A DNA stretch of 64,000 nt from CAZMIL01 sp964566425 (GCA_964566425.1 CAZMIL010000003.1:8427-72426), one strand, 5' to 3'; shown: positions 1 through 7,695, counted from the stretch's first letter. The notes: a model not told the origin generated them from the sequence alone. Made by a program: numbers and translations.

Positions 1-1197
1 CTCGACTTAAATGATCCACAAAAAATAATCGGTCGAATAGAAAATCCTCTTTTGATCCCTGAGGAAGAGTACGAAAAAAAAGGCAACATTTCCGAGGTTG
101 TTTTTCCTGAAGGAGCTTTGGTCCAGGGGAATACGTTACGAGTCTATTACGGTGCCGCAGATACTTACTGTGCTCTTGCTGAAGCACCTTTTGACGAATT
201 TATGCGCTCTTTTGAAGTGAATCTTCCAGGGACTCTTAAGTGCAACAAATTTCCCCAAAACCCGATCTTAGAGCCTATTGTGGAACATTCATGGGAGTCA
301 AAAGCTGTATTTAATCCTGGCGCCGTAGAGCTTGAGAATAAAATTTATCTGATTTATCGTGCAGTGTCCGAAGAGAATGTATCACAGTTTGGATTGGCGA
401 TAAGCCAAGACGGATTGTTGATTGACGAGCGGATAGATAAACCGATTTATTCCTTGAGAGCAGATTTTGAAAAGCCCTTAGAAAATGATAAGCCGGGCGG
501 AGTCGAAGATCCAAGAATTACTAAAATCGGCGATATTTTGTACATGTTTTATACAGCTTATAATGGTAAAACTGCTCGTCTGGCAATCTCAAGCATTGCT
601 GTGACTGATTTTTTGCAGCGTAAATGGGAGGCTTGGTCTTACCCCAAAGTGATTTCTCCCCCAAAAATAATGGATAAAGACGGGATGATTTTTCCGGAAA
701 AGATAAACGACAAATATGTTATTTTTCACCGCATAGAGCCCAATATTTGTATTGATTTTGTCGAAAACCTTGATTTTTCAAACGGCTTTTTAAAAACAAA
801 AGGCATTATTACTCCCCACAATCGGACATGGGATGAAAAGAAGATTGGGATAAATACTCCACCTATGAAGACCGCAGCAGGATGGATCGTTTTTTATCAT
901 GGGATAAGTAAAATTGACGGACATTACAGAGTAGGAGCGTTGCTTTTAGATCTTTCAGATGTCACTAAAGTGATCGGCTGGACGCCGTACCCAATTCTTG
1001 AACCGGAGACCGATTTTGAAGAACGCGGCTTAGTAGACAATGTGGTTTTTCCTTGCGGCTATGTCATCCGGCAAGATACAATCTATCTCTATTACGGTGG
1101 CGCAGATAAAGTAGTCTGCGGCGCAACCGTCTCATTGAAAGCCTTGTTAACCTATCTTCTCAAAAGCACATCCCGAAAATACCTTGTTTATCCGTAA
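1..1197 (+). CDS. Tandem GH130 beta-mannoside phosphorylase-like protein (5' truncated by window edge)
   Basis: The reading frame is open from base 1, so the true start lies outside the window; the TTG at 52 is internal. GH130 enzymes phosphorolyse beta-1,2/1,4-mannosides on a five-bladed beta-propeller. The first ~56 visible residues (LDLNDPQKIIGR ... VVFP ... VYYGAAD) are the C-terminal end of one GH130 unit. A second complete unit follows (about residues 70-385) with NPGAV, the family GGVEDPR motif and an ending closely matching the first one (LLDLSDVTKVIG ... VVFP ... LYYGGAD). I infer a gene with two fused GH130 propellers. It is followed by tRNA genes on the other strand. The exact substrate cannot be told from sequence alone. 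Confidence 0.85.
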   Translation, partial: LDLNDPQKIIGRIENPLLIPEEEYEKKGNISEVVFPEGALVQGNTLRVYYGAADTYCALAEAPFDEFMRSFEVNLPGTLKCNKFPQNPILEPIVEHSWESKAVFNPGAVELENKIYLIYRAVSEENVSQFGLAISQDGLLIDERIDKPIYSLRADFEKPLENDKPGGVEDPRITKIGDILYMFYTAYNGKTARLAISSIAVTDFLQRKWEAWSYPKVISPPKIMDKDGMIFPEKINDKYVIFHRIEPNICIDFVENLDFSNGFLKTKGIITPHNRTWDEKKIGINTPPMKTAAGWIVFYHGISKIDGHYRVGALLLDLSDVTKVIGWTPYPILEPETDFEERGLVDNVVFPCGYVIRQDTIYLYYGGADKVVCGATVSLKALLTYLLKSTSRKYLVYP

Positions 1198-1204
1198 AGA
1201 TTGC

Positions 1205-1293
1205 TGGCGGAGAGGGTGGGATTCGAACCCACGTGAGCATTGCTGCTCGCAGGTTTAGCAAACCTGTGCTTTGGACCGCTCAGCCACCTCTCC
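1205..1293 (-). tRNA. tRNA-Ser (anticodon GCU)
   Basis: On the minus strand a 7-bp acceptor stem GGAGAGG/CCTCTCC encloses a D arm, an anticodon stem-loop with TTGCTAA (anticodon GCT), a long class II variable arm and a T arm with GGTTCGAATCC. Discriminator G at 1208 and an encoded CCA (1205-1207). The long variable arm and GCU anticodon fit tRNA-Ser for AGC/AGU. Confidence 0.95.
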
Positions 1294-1300
1294 TTTGCAG

Positions 1301-1384
1301 TGCCGCAGAGAGGAGTTGAACCTCTACCTCATTGCTGAGACACGCTCCTGAAGCGTGCGCGTCTGCCAGTTCCGCCACTGCGGC
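1301..1384 (-). tRNA. tRNA-Leu (anticodon CAG)
   Basis: Minus strand: acceptor GCCGCAG/CTGCGGC, anticodon stem CACGC/GCGTG with loop TTCAGGA (anticodon CAG), long variable arm, T arm with GGTTCAACTCC. The discriminator is A at 1301. The next bases are CTG, so unlike the other four tRNAs here the CCA tail is not encoded and must be added. It lies 7 nt upstream of tRNA-Ser on the same strand. Confidence 0.95.
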
Positions 1385-1417
1385 AGCTTTTAAGCTTTCT
1401 TATTATACTACTTAAGA

Positions 1418-2503
1418 CTATTTTATTGCTGCGGGAGGAGTGGGGGTGACAGTTGTTCCCGCAATCGCGTTTCTAATCACTTTATAGATATTTGACCAAT
1501 TGTCGATTCCTTCTTTGGGAATCAGGATAGCTTGACCGTTGCTTGAAAAACTATCATCAAGATAATCGGCGTCGGATAAAACCATACGTCTTATTTGATA
1601 TTTGTTGATGTCGACGATTTCTGTTGCAAATTTTTTAGACAGATCAAAAGGAATATCTGTTTTGACATTATTTTTAAGCTCATCCATAAGCGGAACAATT
1701 TTTGTAACAAAATCAGGACGAAGAATCTTATTTTTTACTGCTTCTAAAAATAATTGCTGGCGTCTGGCGCGGGCGAAGTCTCCACCGTCTTGAGGGGAAT
1801 GCCGTGAACGAACAAATTTAAGGGCAGTAGCCCCATCCATATGCTGGAGACCCGCACTAAAATGCAAATTTTCATAGCGGCAAGGAAACGCAAGCTGGGG
1901 GCTTTGAGTAGCGATTTTTTCTAATTCCGGTAAGTCAGATTCAGACTTCCCACAAAGGTCCTTTTCCCGCCCTTCGATCGGATATTGTGGATCATCAAAA
2001 GCTACCTGGACGTTAATGTCAACTCCACCGAGAATATCGACCATTTTGGTAAAGCCCGCAAAATCAATGGCTAAGTAGTTATCTATCGGTAAGCCGGTAA
2101 TTTGTTGAATTCCCGAAAAAAGAATATTTGGAGACTGTTTAACGTCTGGAAAATCTTGAGGGGAAAGATACATTTCATACAAGGTGTTTACTTTAGCATG
2201 GAAGTTCTCACCTGACTTGGTAGGGACTTTTAACCAAACATCACGGGGGATTGAAATTTGAGTAATTTGATTTTTGGCAAGGTCAATATTAATTACTAAA
2301 ATAGTATCTGTGAGATACGGACCATCATGACCAGGTCCTCCATAACCGAGAAAAAGAATATTATAGGAAGTTTTGGCAGTTTGCACTTTTCCATCGTTTT
2401 TTTTTGGTGTATAAATACCTTGATAAAACTGGTTAATTTTGATGGAGAAAAAAATGATCAAGCCAAGAAGCACTCCGCCAAGGATGAGTAAAGCCTTTTT
2501 CAT
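1418..2503 (-). CDS. LytR-CpsA-Psr (LCP) family cell-wall glycopolymer transferase
   Basis: 361 residues: short cytosolic start, one membrane helix at about 4-22, then an extracellular LCP domain (about 50-280). Recognisable motifs are NILFLGYGG, TDTILVINID, SIPRDVW and the Arg-containing FVRSRH segment that contacts the pyrophosphate of the polyprenyl donor in the family. LCP proteins transfer lipid-linked glycopolymers to peptidoglycan or to protein. The C-terminus is a short Thr/Pro tail. A -10 box (TATACT) sits 12 nt before the ATG. The gene runs in the same direction as sodN just upstream (20 nt gap), although each has its own promoter. The target polymer is unknown. Confidence 0.9.
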   Translation of the reverse strand: MKKALLILGGVLLGLIIFFSIKINQFYQGIYTPKKNDGKVQTAKTSYNILFLGYGGPGHDGPYLTDTILVINIDLAKNQITQISIPRDVWLKVPTKSGENFHAKVNTLYEMYLSPQDFPDVKQSPNILFSGIQQITGLPIDNYLAIDFAGFTKMVDILGGVDINVQVAFDDPQYPIEGREKDLCGKSESDLPELEKIATQSPQLAFPCRYENLHFSAGLQHMDGATALKFVRSRHSPQDGGDFARARRQQLFLEAVKNKILRPDFVTKIVPLMDELKNNVKTDIPFDLSKKFATEIVDINKYQIRRMVLSDADYLDDSFSSNGQAILIPKEGIDNWSNIYKVIRNAIAGTTVTPTPPAAIK

Positions 2504-2523
2504 TATTGACTTTCAAGTATACT

Positions 2524-2913
2524 CTATTTTTTCGTTTGTTTGAAGATTTTGTCGATTTCGGCAATCAGTTCGAGTAATTTCTTGCCGACATTTGGGTCAA
2601 CCGAATGTTTAGCTTCTCCGGCCTGTTTGGTAGCTTGCCAAAAAAGATCATGGAGCTTGGGAAATTGTTTAAGGTGTTCGGGTTTAAAATAATCTGTCCA
2701 GAGGACCCAGAGATGGTGTTTAACTAACTCTGCCCTTTCTTCTTTAATAATTAATGCTCTGTGGCGAAAAACCTCGTCAGAGCTATCCTGATATTTGTTC
2801 ATGATTGCTAGCACCGATTCGGCCTCGATTCTGGCTTGTGCAGGATCATAAACCCCACAGGGAAGATCGCAATGATAGGCGACAGGTGAGCGCATAATCT
2901 GAATTCTGTTCAT
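2524..2913 (-). CDS. sodN: Nickel superoxide dismutase (NiSOD)
   Basis: 129 residues from ATG 2913, chosen because -10 TATAGT lies 10 nt upstream with a TTGAAA -35 at 17-nt spacing; a longer frame to 2952 would begin inside the -35 box. NiSOD dismutates superoxide using the N-terminal nickel hook. The hook HCDLPCGVYDP is intact: after cleavage of a 13-residue propeptide the His becomes residue 1, with Cys2 and Cys6 as ligands. The rest is the four-helix bundle with the family segment ARIEAES and a KHH motif; mature length 116 is close to the ~117 of Streptomyces SodN. The maturation protease SodX, usually next door, is not in this window. Identification is very firm; presence in a CPR-type genome suggests transfer. 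Confidence 0.96.
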   Translation of the reverse strand: MNRIQIMRSPVAYHCDLPCGVYDPAQARIEAESVLAIMNKYQDSSDEVFRHRALIIKEERAELVKHHLWVLWTDYFKPEHLKQFPKLHDLFWQATKQAGEAKHSVDPNVGKKLLELIAEIDKIFKQTKK

Positions 2914-2923
2914 AGGAAAGTTA

Positions 2924-2952
2924 ACTATAATCTGCGAACAAAAAATTTTCAA
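2924..2952 (-). promoter_or_regulatory. sodN promoter
   Basis: -35 TTGAAA (2947-2952), 17-nt spacer, -10 TATAGT (2924-2929) read on the minus strand. The start codon at 2913 is 10 nt beyond the -10 box, so the transcript has almost no leader. No Shine-Dalgarno sequence is seen. Confidence 0.75.
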
Positions 2953-2960
2953 GCCCTAAA

Positions 2961-3425
2961 TTATAAACTGAGAGGAGTATGGAAGAGAGTGGAATAAAAA
3001 AAACTGACTTTTTTGGCTAATTCGATCTCCTGATCATAGGTATGATTGAAAAAAGTGAAACGGTAAAGGCCGTCTGTAAATAGAGGATATTGAAATTGAA
3101 CAGGATTTTGTAGTTGCCCGTCAATAGAGGCTATTTCTTGGTCATTAAAATAAACTTTCATCAAAATTTTTTGTGTAGGGGAAGGTAGTTGATTATCTGG
3201 TCCGAGAGAAGTTACCTTGAAGAAAATGCGCTGATTTTGTAGTTTATAATCTACAAGCGAATTTTTGGACAAGGCATTTTTCCACAAGTCAGAAAGGAGA
3301 ACAGAAGCGGTAACTGTTAATTGAGTCGAAAGTTGCTGGGCTTTTACATTAGGGAGGAGATAAAAAAGACCCAAAATCAGGATCGAAATGCCCGCCGCCG
3401 AAACGGCCCGCCGTCCCCTTATCAT
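2961..3425 (-). CDS. Secreted or membrane-anchored protein of unknown function
   Basis: 154 residues. The basic N-terminus (MIRGRR) followed by a hydrophobic segment (about 9-26) ending in VKAQQ looks like a signal peptide with a possible AQA-like cleavage site. The rest is predicted as mainly beta (alternating FFKVTSL, ILMKVYF, YRFTFFN) and resembles small extracellular sandwich domains, but I recognise no family. A promoter TTGAAA (3457-3462)-16 nt-TATAAT (3435-3440, minus strand) lies 9 nt before the ATG. It precedes sodN by 8 nt, yet sodN has its own promoter inside the 3' end of this region. Confidence 0.7.
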   Translation of the reverse strand: MIRGRRAVSAAGISILILGLFYLLPNVKAQQLSTQLTVTASVLLSDLWKNALSKNSLVDYKLQNQRIFFKVTSLGPDNQLPSPTQKILMKVYFNDQEIASIDGQLQNPVQFQYPLFTDGLYRFTFFNHTYDQEIELAKKVSFFYSTLFHTPLSL

Positions 3426-3482
3426 ACTTTGCCTATTATAAGGACAAAAGCTGAGATTTCAAGCAGAGAGAATTAATTACCA

Positions 3483-3854
3483 TTAGGAAGCAAGCCGTGA
3501 AATAATTTTCTCTATCTCCCTATCGTTGATGCGGTGATATTTTCCACGATGAGAAAGCAGTGCGCCGGAAAAAGTCTTGGGGATGTGCATGAGTTCATGA
3601 ATTAGTGTTTTAATTTGCTCACGTTCGGATAATTTATCAAATTTTCGTGCGTTGACCTCAATAATATAATGCGGCTGTAATCCTACAACGTCAGTGAAAA
3701 GTTTAGCCATCCCCCAGATGCGTGCGTAAGCCCTGGTCTTTGCATCGAAACTACGAATGCAGTGAATATTTTTAATCTTGATATGTTTTAGATCGAGACT
3801 TTTGACCAACGAGTTAACTTTTTTTTGCACATCGAATGCCTTTTTATAAAGCAT
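3483..3854 (-). CDS. Putative zinc metallopeptidase (phage-metallopeptidase-like)
   Basis: 123 residues with the zincin motif HELMHIP at about residues 87-93 (HExxH), preceded by a beta strand (HYIIEVNARKF) and followed by a histidine-rich stretch (SHRGKYHR) that may give the third ligand. It resembles short putative metallopeptidases found in archaea, phages and CPR (PF18894-like, from memory). No signal peptide is seen, so it probably acts in the cytosol. Role and substrate unknown. A -10-like TATGAT lies about 12 nt upstream of the ATG. Confidence 0.75.
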   Translation of the reverse strand: MLYKKAFDVQKKVNSLVKSLDLKHIKIKNIHCIRSFDAKTRAYARIWGMAKLFTDVVGLQPHYIIEVNARKFDKLSEREQIKTLIHELMHIPKTFSGALLSHRGKYHRINDREIEKIISRLAS

Positions 3855-3928
3855 AAATTCTTATTTATCATAGCATTAATTTTTGCTCTTGACAATTTTT
3901 TAAGCTTTTATTAAGCTTATCAGCGTTT

Positions 3929-4579
3929 ATGAAATATCAAAAAGGTAAATCTTCAACATGGGTAATTATCTTGGTGGTTGTAATTCTTTTTCTTTTAGGT
4001 GGCTATTTCTATCTTAACAATCGAGGTTCAGCAAAAGTTGGAGGACCTGCATCAAATCTGCAAAAAACTAATGGCAATGTTTTCACCAGCATCCAAGATG
4101 CGCTTTCAAAATCGCTTTCTTTACAATGTAATTATCCTAATAAAAATGGAGGAGGAAATACCTCCGTTTACATTAAAGGCGGCGCAGTTAGAATTATGGG
4201 CTATGCTACTGCTAACGCCAATCAAGGTCAGCCTCAATATGGTCAGGCCTTGATGAAGGGTGGCAAGATATACATTTGGGATGATAAAACCAAACAAGGG
4301 ATGATGATGAGTTTCAATTTGCAAGAAATGATGAAAAATGCTGGTTCGACCAAGGTTACCGCGGCACCACAACAGGCAACGAATAATCAAGGCGGAGATT
4401 TTCTTAAAGGGCTTGAGCAATACAAAAATTATTGTAAGGCTGCTGTAGTATCTGATTCCTATTTCACTGCCCCGACAGACGTAAAATTCGTCGATTTTCA
4501 ACAACAGATAAAAAACAACGGAGTTGACTATCAAAAAACGATGCAACAATACCAACAACAAGCTCCTGCTGGTCAATAA
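3929..4579 (+). CDS. Membrane-anchored protein of unknown function
   Basis: 216 residues: short basic N-terminus, one transmembrane helix (about 10-30, WVIILVVVILFLLGGYF), then an extracellular part rich in Gln, Asn and Gly with Cys residues near 65 and 168. The region around SVYIKGGAVRIMGY and KGGKIYIWDDKTKQGMMM reads like a small beta domain of the kind used in lipoprotein-like stress or carrier proteins, but no family is recognised. TTGACA at 3889-3894 marks a -35 element, so the gene has its own promoter and a short leader. The C-terminal 30 residues are Gln-rich and low complexity. Confidence 0.7.
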   Translation: MKYQKGKSSTWVIILVVVILFLLGGYFYLNNRGSAKVGGPASNLQKTNGNVFTSIQDALSKSLSLQCNYPNKNGGGNTSVYIKGGAVRIMGYATANANQGQPQYGQALMKGGKIYIWDDKTKQGMMMSFNLQEMMKNAGSTKVTAAPQQATNNQGGDFLKGLEQYKNYCKAAVVSDSYFTAPTDVKFVDFQQQIKNNGVDYQKTMQQYQQQAPAGQ

Positions 4580-4610
4580 TCCTTCGTATGCTAAAATATA
4601 CTTATTAAAA

Positions 4611-4687
4611 GACCTCGTAGTTCAATTGGATAGAACGTCGGCTTGCGGAGCCGGTGGTTGGGCGTTCGAATCGCCCCGAGGTCACCA
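4611..4687 (+). tRNA. tRNA-Arg (anticodon GCG)
   Basis: Acceptor GACCTCG/CGAGGTC, D arm GTTC..GAAC, anticodon stem TCGGC/GCCGG with loop TTGCGGA, so positions 34-36 read GCG; T arm GGGCG-TTCGAAT-CGCCC; encoded CCA. GCG pairs with CGC and, by wobble, CGU. Most bacteria instead use ACG edited to ICG. Confidence 0.93.
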
Positions 4688-4761
4688 GGGGGTGTCGTTC
4701 AATGGTAGGACTGCGGTCTCCAAAACCGCCGATGGGAGTTCGATTCTCTCCACCCCTGCCA
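4688..4761 (+). tRNA. tRNA-Trp (anticodon CCA)
   Basis: Begins on the base right after the CCA of tRNA-Arg (no spacer). Acceptor GGGGGTG/CACCCCT with a G-U first pair, anticodon stem GCGGT/ACCGC with loop CTCCAAA, T arm with TTCGATT, encoded CCA at 4759-4761. The pair is surely co-transcribed and processed from one precursor. Confidence 0.95.
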
Positions 4762-4880
4762 GCGATGAGGCTCGCGGTATGCTGCTTTAACTTCAGCTGA
4801 TAGCTTCTACTTTTTCTCTTATGAACCTAGCACTATTTGTCGCCATTGTTTTTAAGGCGAATTTAAAATTCACGTCAGTC

Positions 4881-4894
4881 TTAAGTCGACTTAA
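4881..4894. repeat. Perfect 14-bp palindrome between tRNA-Trp and the MFS gene
   Basis: TTAAGTCGACTTAA is its own reverse complement. It sits in the 157-nt gap between tRNA-Trp and the stop of the MFS exporter. It might be an operator or part of a bidirectional 3' end; there is no T-tract on either side. Function unknown. Confidence 0.4.
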
Positions 4895-4918
4895 AATATA
4901 GATTAAAAAGTACTGTCG

Positions 4919-6091
4919 TTAAAGAAGTAATAATAAAGCAATTGCCCCAAGGAAGGCAAACATCGCTCCATATAAAAAGACCGCAAAATGCCCAACCCTA
5001 TCCCACAATTGACCTGCAATAACACTTGCGAAAAGCCCGGAGAGTCCAAGAGTAGTACTATACCAACCTATGCCGCTGGCGCGCAACTTTTCCGGTACAA
5101 AATCAGTCGAAAAAGCCTTACCGACCGATCTAAAAATTCCCTGATATAAGCCATAAAGAATGAAAAGAATTCCGATTAAATAAACATTTTTAGTCAGCGC
5201 GAAACCTAAATAAGTAATGAAGAAAATCAATATAGAAATTAGCAAGATCTGTTTGCGGCCGAGCTTATCAGATAGGTATCCTGAGGGATAAGAGATGAAA
5301 GCAGCAACCAAGTTAAAAGCGGCATAAATAAGAATTGTTAAAGCTAAGGGAACGCCTAAATCTTTGGTCTGCAGAATCAGAAATGAATTGCTGGAATTAC
5401 CGATACCAAAAAGGGCAATGACCCCTAAGTACTTCCAATATTGTTGGGGAAATTTTTCAGTGCGCACGTCCAGTTTTGCTTTTGGCTCAATTTTGGTCGC
5501 TTTTTCTTTTACAAATAAAATCATCAAAAAAGCTAATAATCCTGGGATGACCGCAAGATAAAAGATGTTACGAATATTAGTATTGAGACTGAAAAGCAGG
5601 ACGATTGCCAATAGTGGCCCCAAAAACGCCCCCAAATTGTCGCCGATCCCCTCCAAACCAAAAGCCTTCCCTCGGCTTTTTTCATCGGCAGAGGAGGCGA
5701 TTAGCGCATCACGAGGGGCAGAACGTGTGCCTGTCCCTAATCTATCAAGGAAGCGGCTCCCAAGCACGCCTTGCCAGGCAGTTGAGAGACCGATTAGTGG
5801 TTTTGAGACTGCAGCGAGAAAATATCCGACCAAGGCAACAGGCTTTCTTTTGTGAATCTTGTCTGAAAACCATCCGGAAACGCCCTGAACAATATTTTGG
5901 GTTGCCTCAGCTATTCCTTCAACAATTCCGACAACACTGCCCCCTGTCCTCAATGTTTCAGTGAGGAAAATTGGCAATATAGGGTAGAGCATTTCGGTTG
6001 AAATATCGGCAAATAGACTGCCGAAGGCAAGTAAGACGGTATTGATCGAAAGCCCGTGGAAGTATTTTTTGAAGCGCGAAGTTTTTCCCAC
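4919..6091 (-). CDS. MFS transporter (12 TM efflux permease)
   Basis: About 390 residues with 12 predicted membrane helices. The N-terminal half carries the MFS inter-helix 2/3 signature as GWFSDKIHKRKP, and the second half a related one as GYLSDKLGRKQ. GTG 6091 is chosen as start because -10 TATAAT (6098-6103, minus strand) ends 6 nt before it; a TTG one codon upstream is possible. The gene is divergent from the ArsR-YHS repressor gene, with ~80 nt between starts, which suggests that the repressor controls it and that it exports a toxic metal, metalloid or metal chelate. Similar MFS proteins are also drug exporters, so the substrate is not certain. Confidence 0.85.
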   Translation of the reverse strand: MGKTSRFKKYFHGLSINTVLLAFGSLFADISTEMLYPILPIFLTETLRTGGSVVGIVEGIAEATQNIVQGVSGWFSDKIHKRKPVALVGYFLAAVSKPLIGLSTAWQGVLGSRFLDRLGTGTRSAPRDALIASSADEKSRGKAFGLEGIGDNLGAFLGPLLAIVLLFSLNTNIRNIFYLAVIPGLLAFLMILFVKEKATKIEPKAKLDVRTEKFPQQYWKYLGVIALFGIGNSSNSFLILQTKDLGVPLALTILIYAAFNLVAAFISYPSGYLSDKLGRKQILLISILIFFITYLGFALTKNVYLIGILFILYGLYQGIFRSVGKAFSTDFVPEKLRASGIGWYSTTLGLSGLFASVIAGQLWDRVGHFAVFLYGAMFAFLGAIALLLLL

Positions 6092-6126
6092 CAATTAATT
6101 ATAAACATTTTTCCTTCTGTTTCCTC

Positions 6127-6155
6127 TTGACAAGCATTTCAATTAATGATATATT
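6127..6155 (+). promoter_or_regulatory. Promoter of the ArsR-YHS regulator
   Basis: Exact consensus -35 TTGACA (6127-6132), 17-nt spacer, -10 TATATT (6150-6155). The ATG at 6169 is 13 nt past the -10, leaving a leader of about 5-7 nt. A reading frame opening at the TTG of the -35 box (6127) is therefore not the real start. Confidence 0.85.
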
Positions 6156-6170
6156 CGAAATATCGAATAT
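6151..6170 (+). promoter_or_regulatory. Probable ArsR operator (8-bp inverted repeat)
   Basis: ATATTCGA - AATA - TCGAATAT, a perfect 8-bp inverted repeat overlapping the -10 box at one end and the start codon of the regulator at the other. Position and symmetry are typical of an ArsR/SmtB autoregulatory operator. The binding itself is inferred. Confidence 0.7.
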
Positions 6171-6645
6171 GTATTATGAAGTGTTCAAACTCCACGCCGG
6201 ACTGCTCAAAGCCCTTTCCCATCCTAAAAGGCTGGAAATAATTCAACTTCTACGAGAACACGAATTGCCGGTGGGCGAGATTCAAGAGATGCTTGATTTG
6301 CCACAGGCGAATCTGAGTCAGCATTTACAGGTCCTTAGGAAAACCGGGGTTGTCAAGACGCGCCGTAATGGTAAACAAATTTACTACAGCATTGCTCACA
6401 AAAACTTCGTTAAAGCGAGCGATTTATTCCGTGAGATTTTAATTGAAAAAAACCGAAATCAAGTTTCCGACGTTGTCTTTAGAAAAATGACTGATTTGCT
6501 GCCTCTTACTTCTGATCCGGTCTGTGGAATGCGGGTTAGTCCTAAAACCTCGGCTTTTGCTTATAAAGATACTAACAACGAATTATTTTTTTGCGGTTCA
6601 GGATGTTATGAAAATTTTTTAAAACATCCACATAAATATTTCTAG
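6169..6645 (+). CDS. ArsR-family metal-sensing repressor with C-terminal YHS domain
   Basis: 158 residues from ATG 6169. Residues ~8-95 are a winged helix: LLKALSHPKRLEIIQLL, then the recognition helix region LPQANLSQHLQVLRKTGVV and wing RRNGKQIYYSI. Residues ~115-158 are a YHS domain (DPVCGMRVSP ... FFCGSGCYENFLKHP), a small Cys-rich metal-binding fold common in copper and mercury proteins. The classic ArsR ELCVCDL box is replaced by ELPVGEI, with no Cys, so the sensing ligands may be those of the YHS domain. It starts a rightward metal locus and is divergent from the MFS exporter. An operator overlaps its start codon, so autoregulation is likely. Confidence 0.88.
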   Translation: MYYEVFKLHAGLLKALSHPKRLEIIQLLREHELPVGEIQEMLDLPQANLSQHLQVLRKTGVVKTRRNGKQIYYSIAHKNFVKASDLFREILIEKNRNQVSDVVFRKMTDLLPLTSDPVCGMRVSPKTSAFAYKDTNNELFFCGSGCYENFLKHPHKYF

Positions 6646-6673
6646 GAGCAAAAGACAGATTAATCAGACGAAA

Positions 6674-7612
6674 ATGAAAAAGAAAAAAGGAAATCCTAAT
6701 AAAAAATTGCTGATTCTTATTGGAATTGTTTTTGTGATAGATATAGTGACAGCATTTTTTGTTTTTAAACCCCAATTTATTGCCTTTTTGCTAAAGAAAA
6801 ATCTTTCACGGCAGCAACAATCTCAACAGACGGGTGCAAACGATCCTCTTTTGGAAGAAATTAATCCTAGTAAAGGAGTTGCTTTGAAAGTAAAATACGG
6901 AAATCTCGGCCCGGAAATGCTTGCCTCGGGAGTGATAGATTTGGAGAAATTTAAGCAGATCTATACACAGGGCGGAGATCCGTTGACTCAAGAACAGCTC
7001 GATATTTTGACCAAAGGTTCTGATCAAGAAATTGTTATTACTCCTGAGAATTCTCATTTTTTGCTCAACTTTTTTTGGGCAGCCGGGCTTGCAAATAAAA
7101 CAAAAATTCTGACGGAAGGGGCAATGGTAAAAAACGGAAATACTGCTAATTTTGCCTCCACAGGCGGGTGGACGATAGCAAAACAAGATGCAATGACATA
7201 TTACGCCAAACAAATTTTGATTCCTTTAACACCGCAACAGGAGGATCTTGTCAACAGGGTTGCCTCAAATATTTATCGTCCTTGTTGTGATAATCCAACC
7301 AGCTTTCCCGACTGCAATCACGGAATGGCAATGTTGGGAGTCTTAGAATTGATGGCGTCACAGGGAGCGACCGAACAACAAATGTATAGTTTGGCAAAGT
7401 ATGTCAATTCTTATTGGTTCCCGGGGACATATTATGATTTAGCTCAATATTTTAAAGCCAAGGAGGGTAAAAATTTTAAAGATATTGATGCCAATATAAT
7501 CTTGGGGAGAAATTATTCTTCGGCTTCGGGCTATGTTGCTGTTAAAGATTGGTTGACCAAAAAAGGGATTGTTAAAGAACCACCACAGAAAGGAAGAAGC
7601 TGTGGGGCATAA
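6674..7612 (+). CDS. Membrane-anchored Cys/His/Met-containing protein of the metal locus
   Basis: 312 residues: basic cytosolic start, one membrane helix (about 11-32), then a soluble extracytoplasmic part. Near residues 200-220 it has YRPCCDNP ... PDCNHGM, a cluster of Cys-Cys, Cys, His and Met that looks like a soft-metal site, and it ends in a Cys-containing tail (GRSCGA). I recall similar PCC...DCNHGMA proteins in other CPR genomes annotated as hypothetical; no enzymatic family is recognised. It begins 28 nt after the ArsR-YHS gene and is probably in its operon. A periplasm-like metal-binding or sensing role is inferred from context. Confidence 0.75.
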   Translation: MKKKKGNPNKKLLILIGIVFVIDIVTAFFVFKPQFIAFLLKKNLSRQQQSQQTGANDPLLEEINPSKGVALKVKYGNLGPEMLASGVIDLEKFKQIYTQGGDPLTQEQLDILTKGSDQEIVITPENSHFLLNFFWAAGLANKTKILTEGAMVKNGNTANFASTGGWTIAKQDAMTYYAKQILIPLTPQQEDLVNRVASNIYRPCCDNPTSFPDCNHGMAMLGVLELMASQGATEQQMYSLAKYVNSYWFPGTYYDLAQYFKAKEGKNFKDIDANIILGRNYSSASGYVAVKDWLTKKGIVKEPPQKGRSCGA

Positions 7613-7629
7613 GCGAAGGAGGTGATTTC

Positions 7630-7656
7630 ATGAGAAACTTGAAACCTTGTTGTTAA
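7630..7656 (+). CDS. 8-residue micro-ORF MRNLKPCC with extended Shine-Dalgarno
   Basis: ATG AGA AAC TTG AAA CCT TGT TGT TAA, preceded at 7616-7626 by AAGGAGGTGAT, which matches the 16S anti-SD tail over 11 nt, 3-4 nt short of the ATG (7 nt from the GGAGG core). The peptide ends in vicinal cysteines. It lies 17 nt after the Cys-rich membrane protein. It could be a metal-binding micropeptide or a leader peptide controlling downstream genes. Confidence 0.5.
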   Translation: MRNLKPCC

Positions 7657-7695
7657 TGATCACAGAATAAAAATTTTAGTAAGAGGAGATTCTAG

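Noticed and set aside
5565..5964. ORFs opposite to the MFS exporter
   Set aside because: Shadows of the transmembrane gene; no own promoters.
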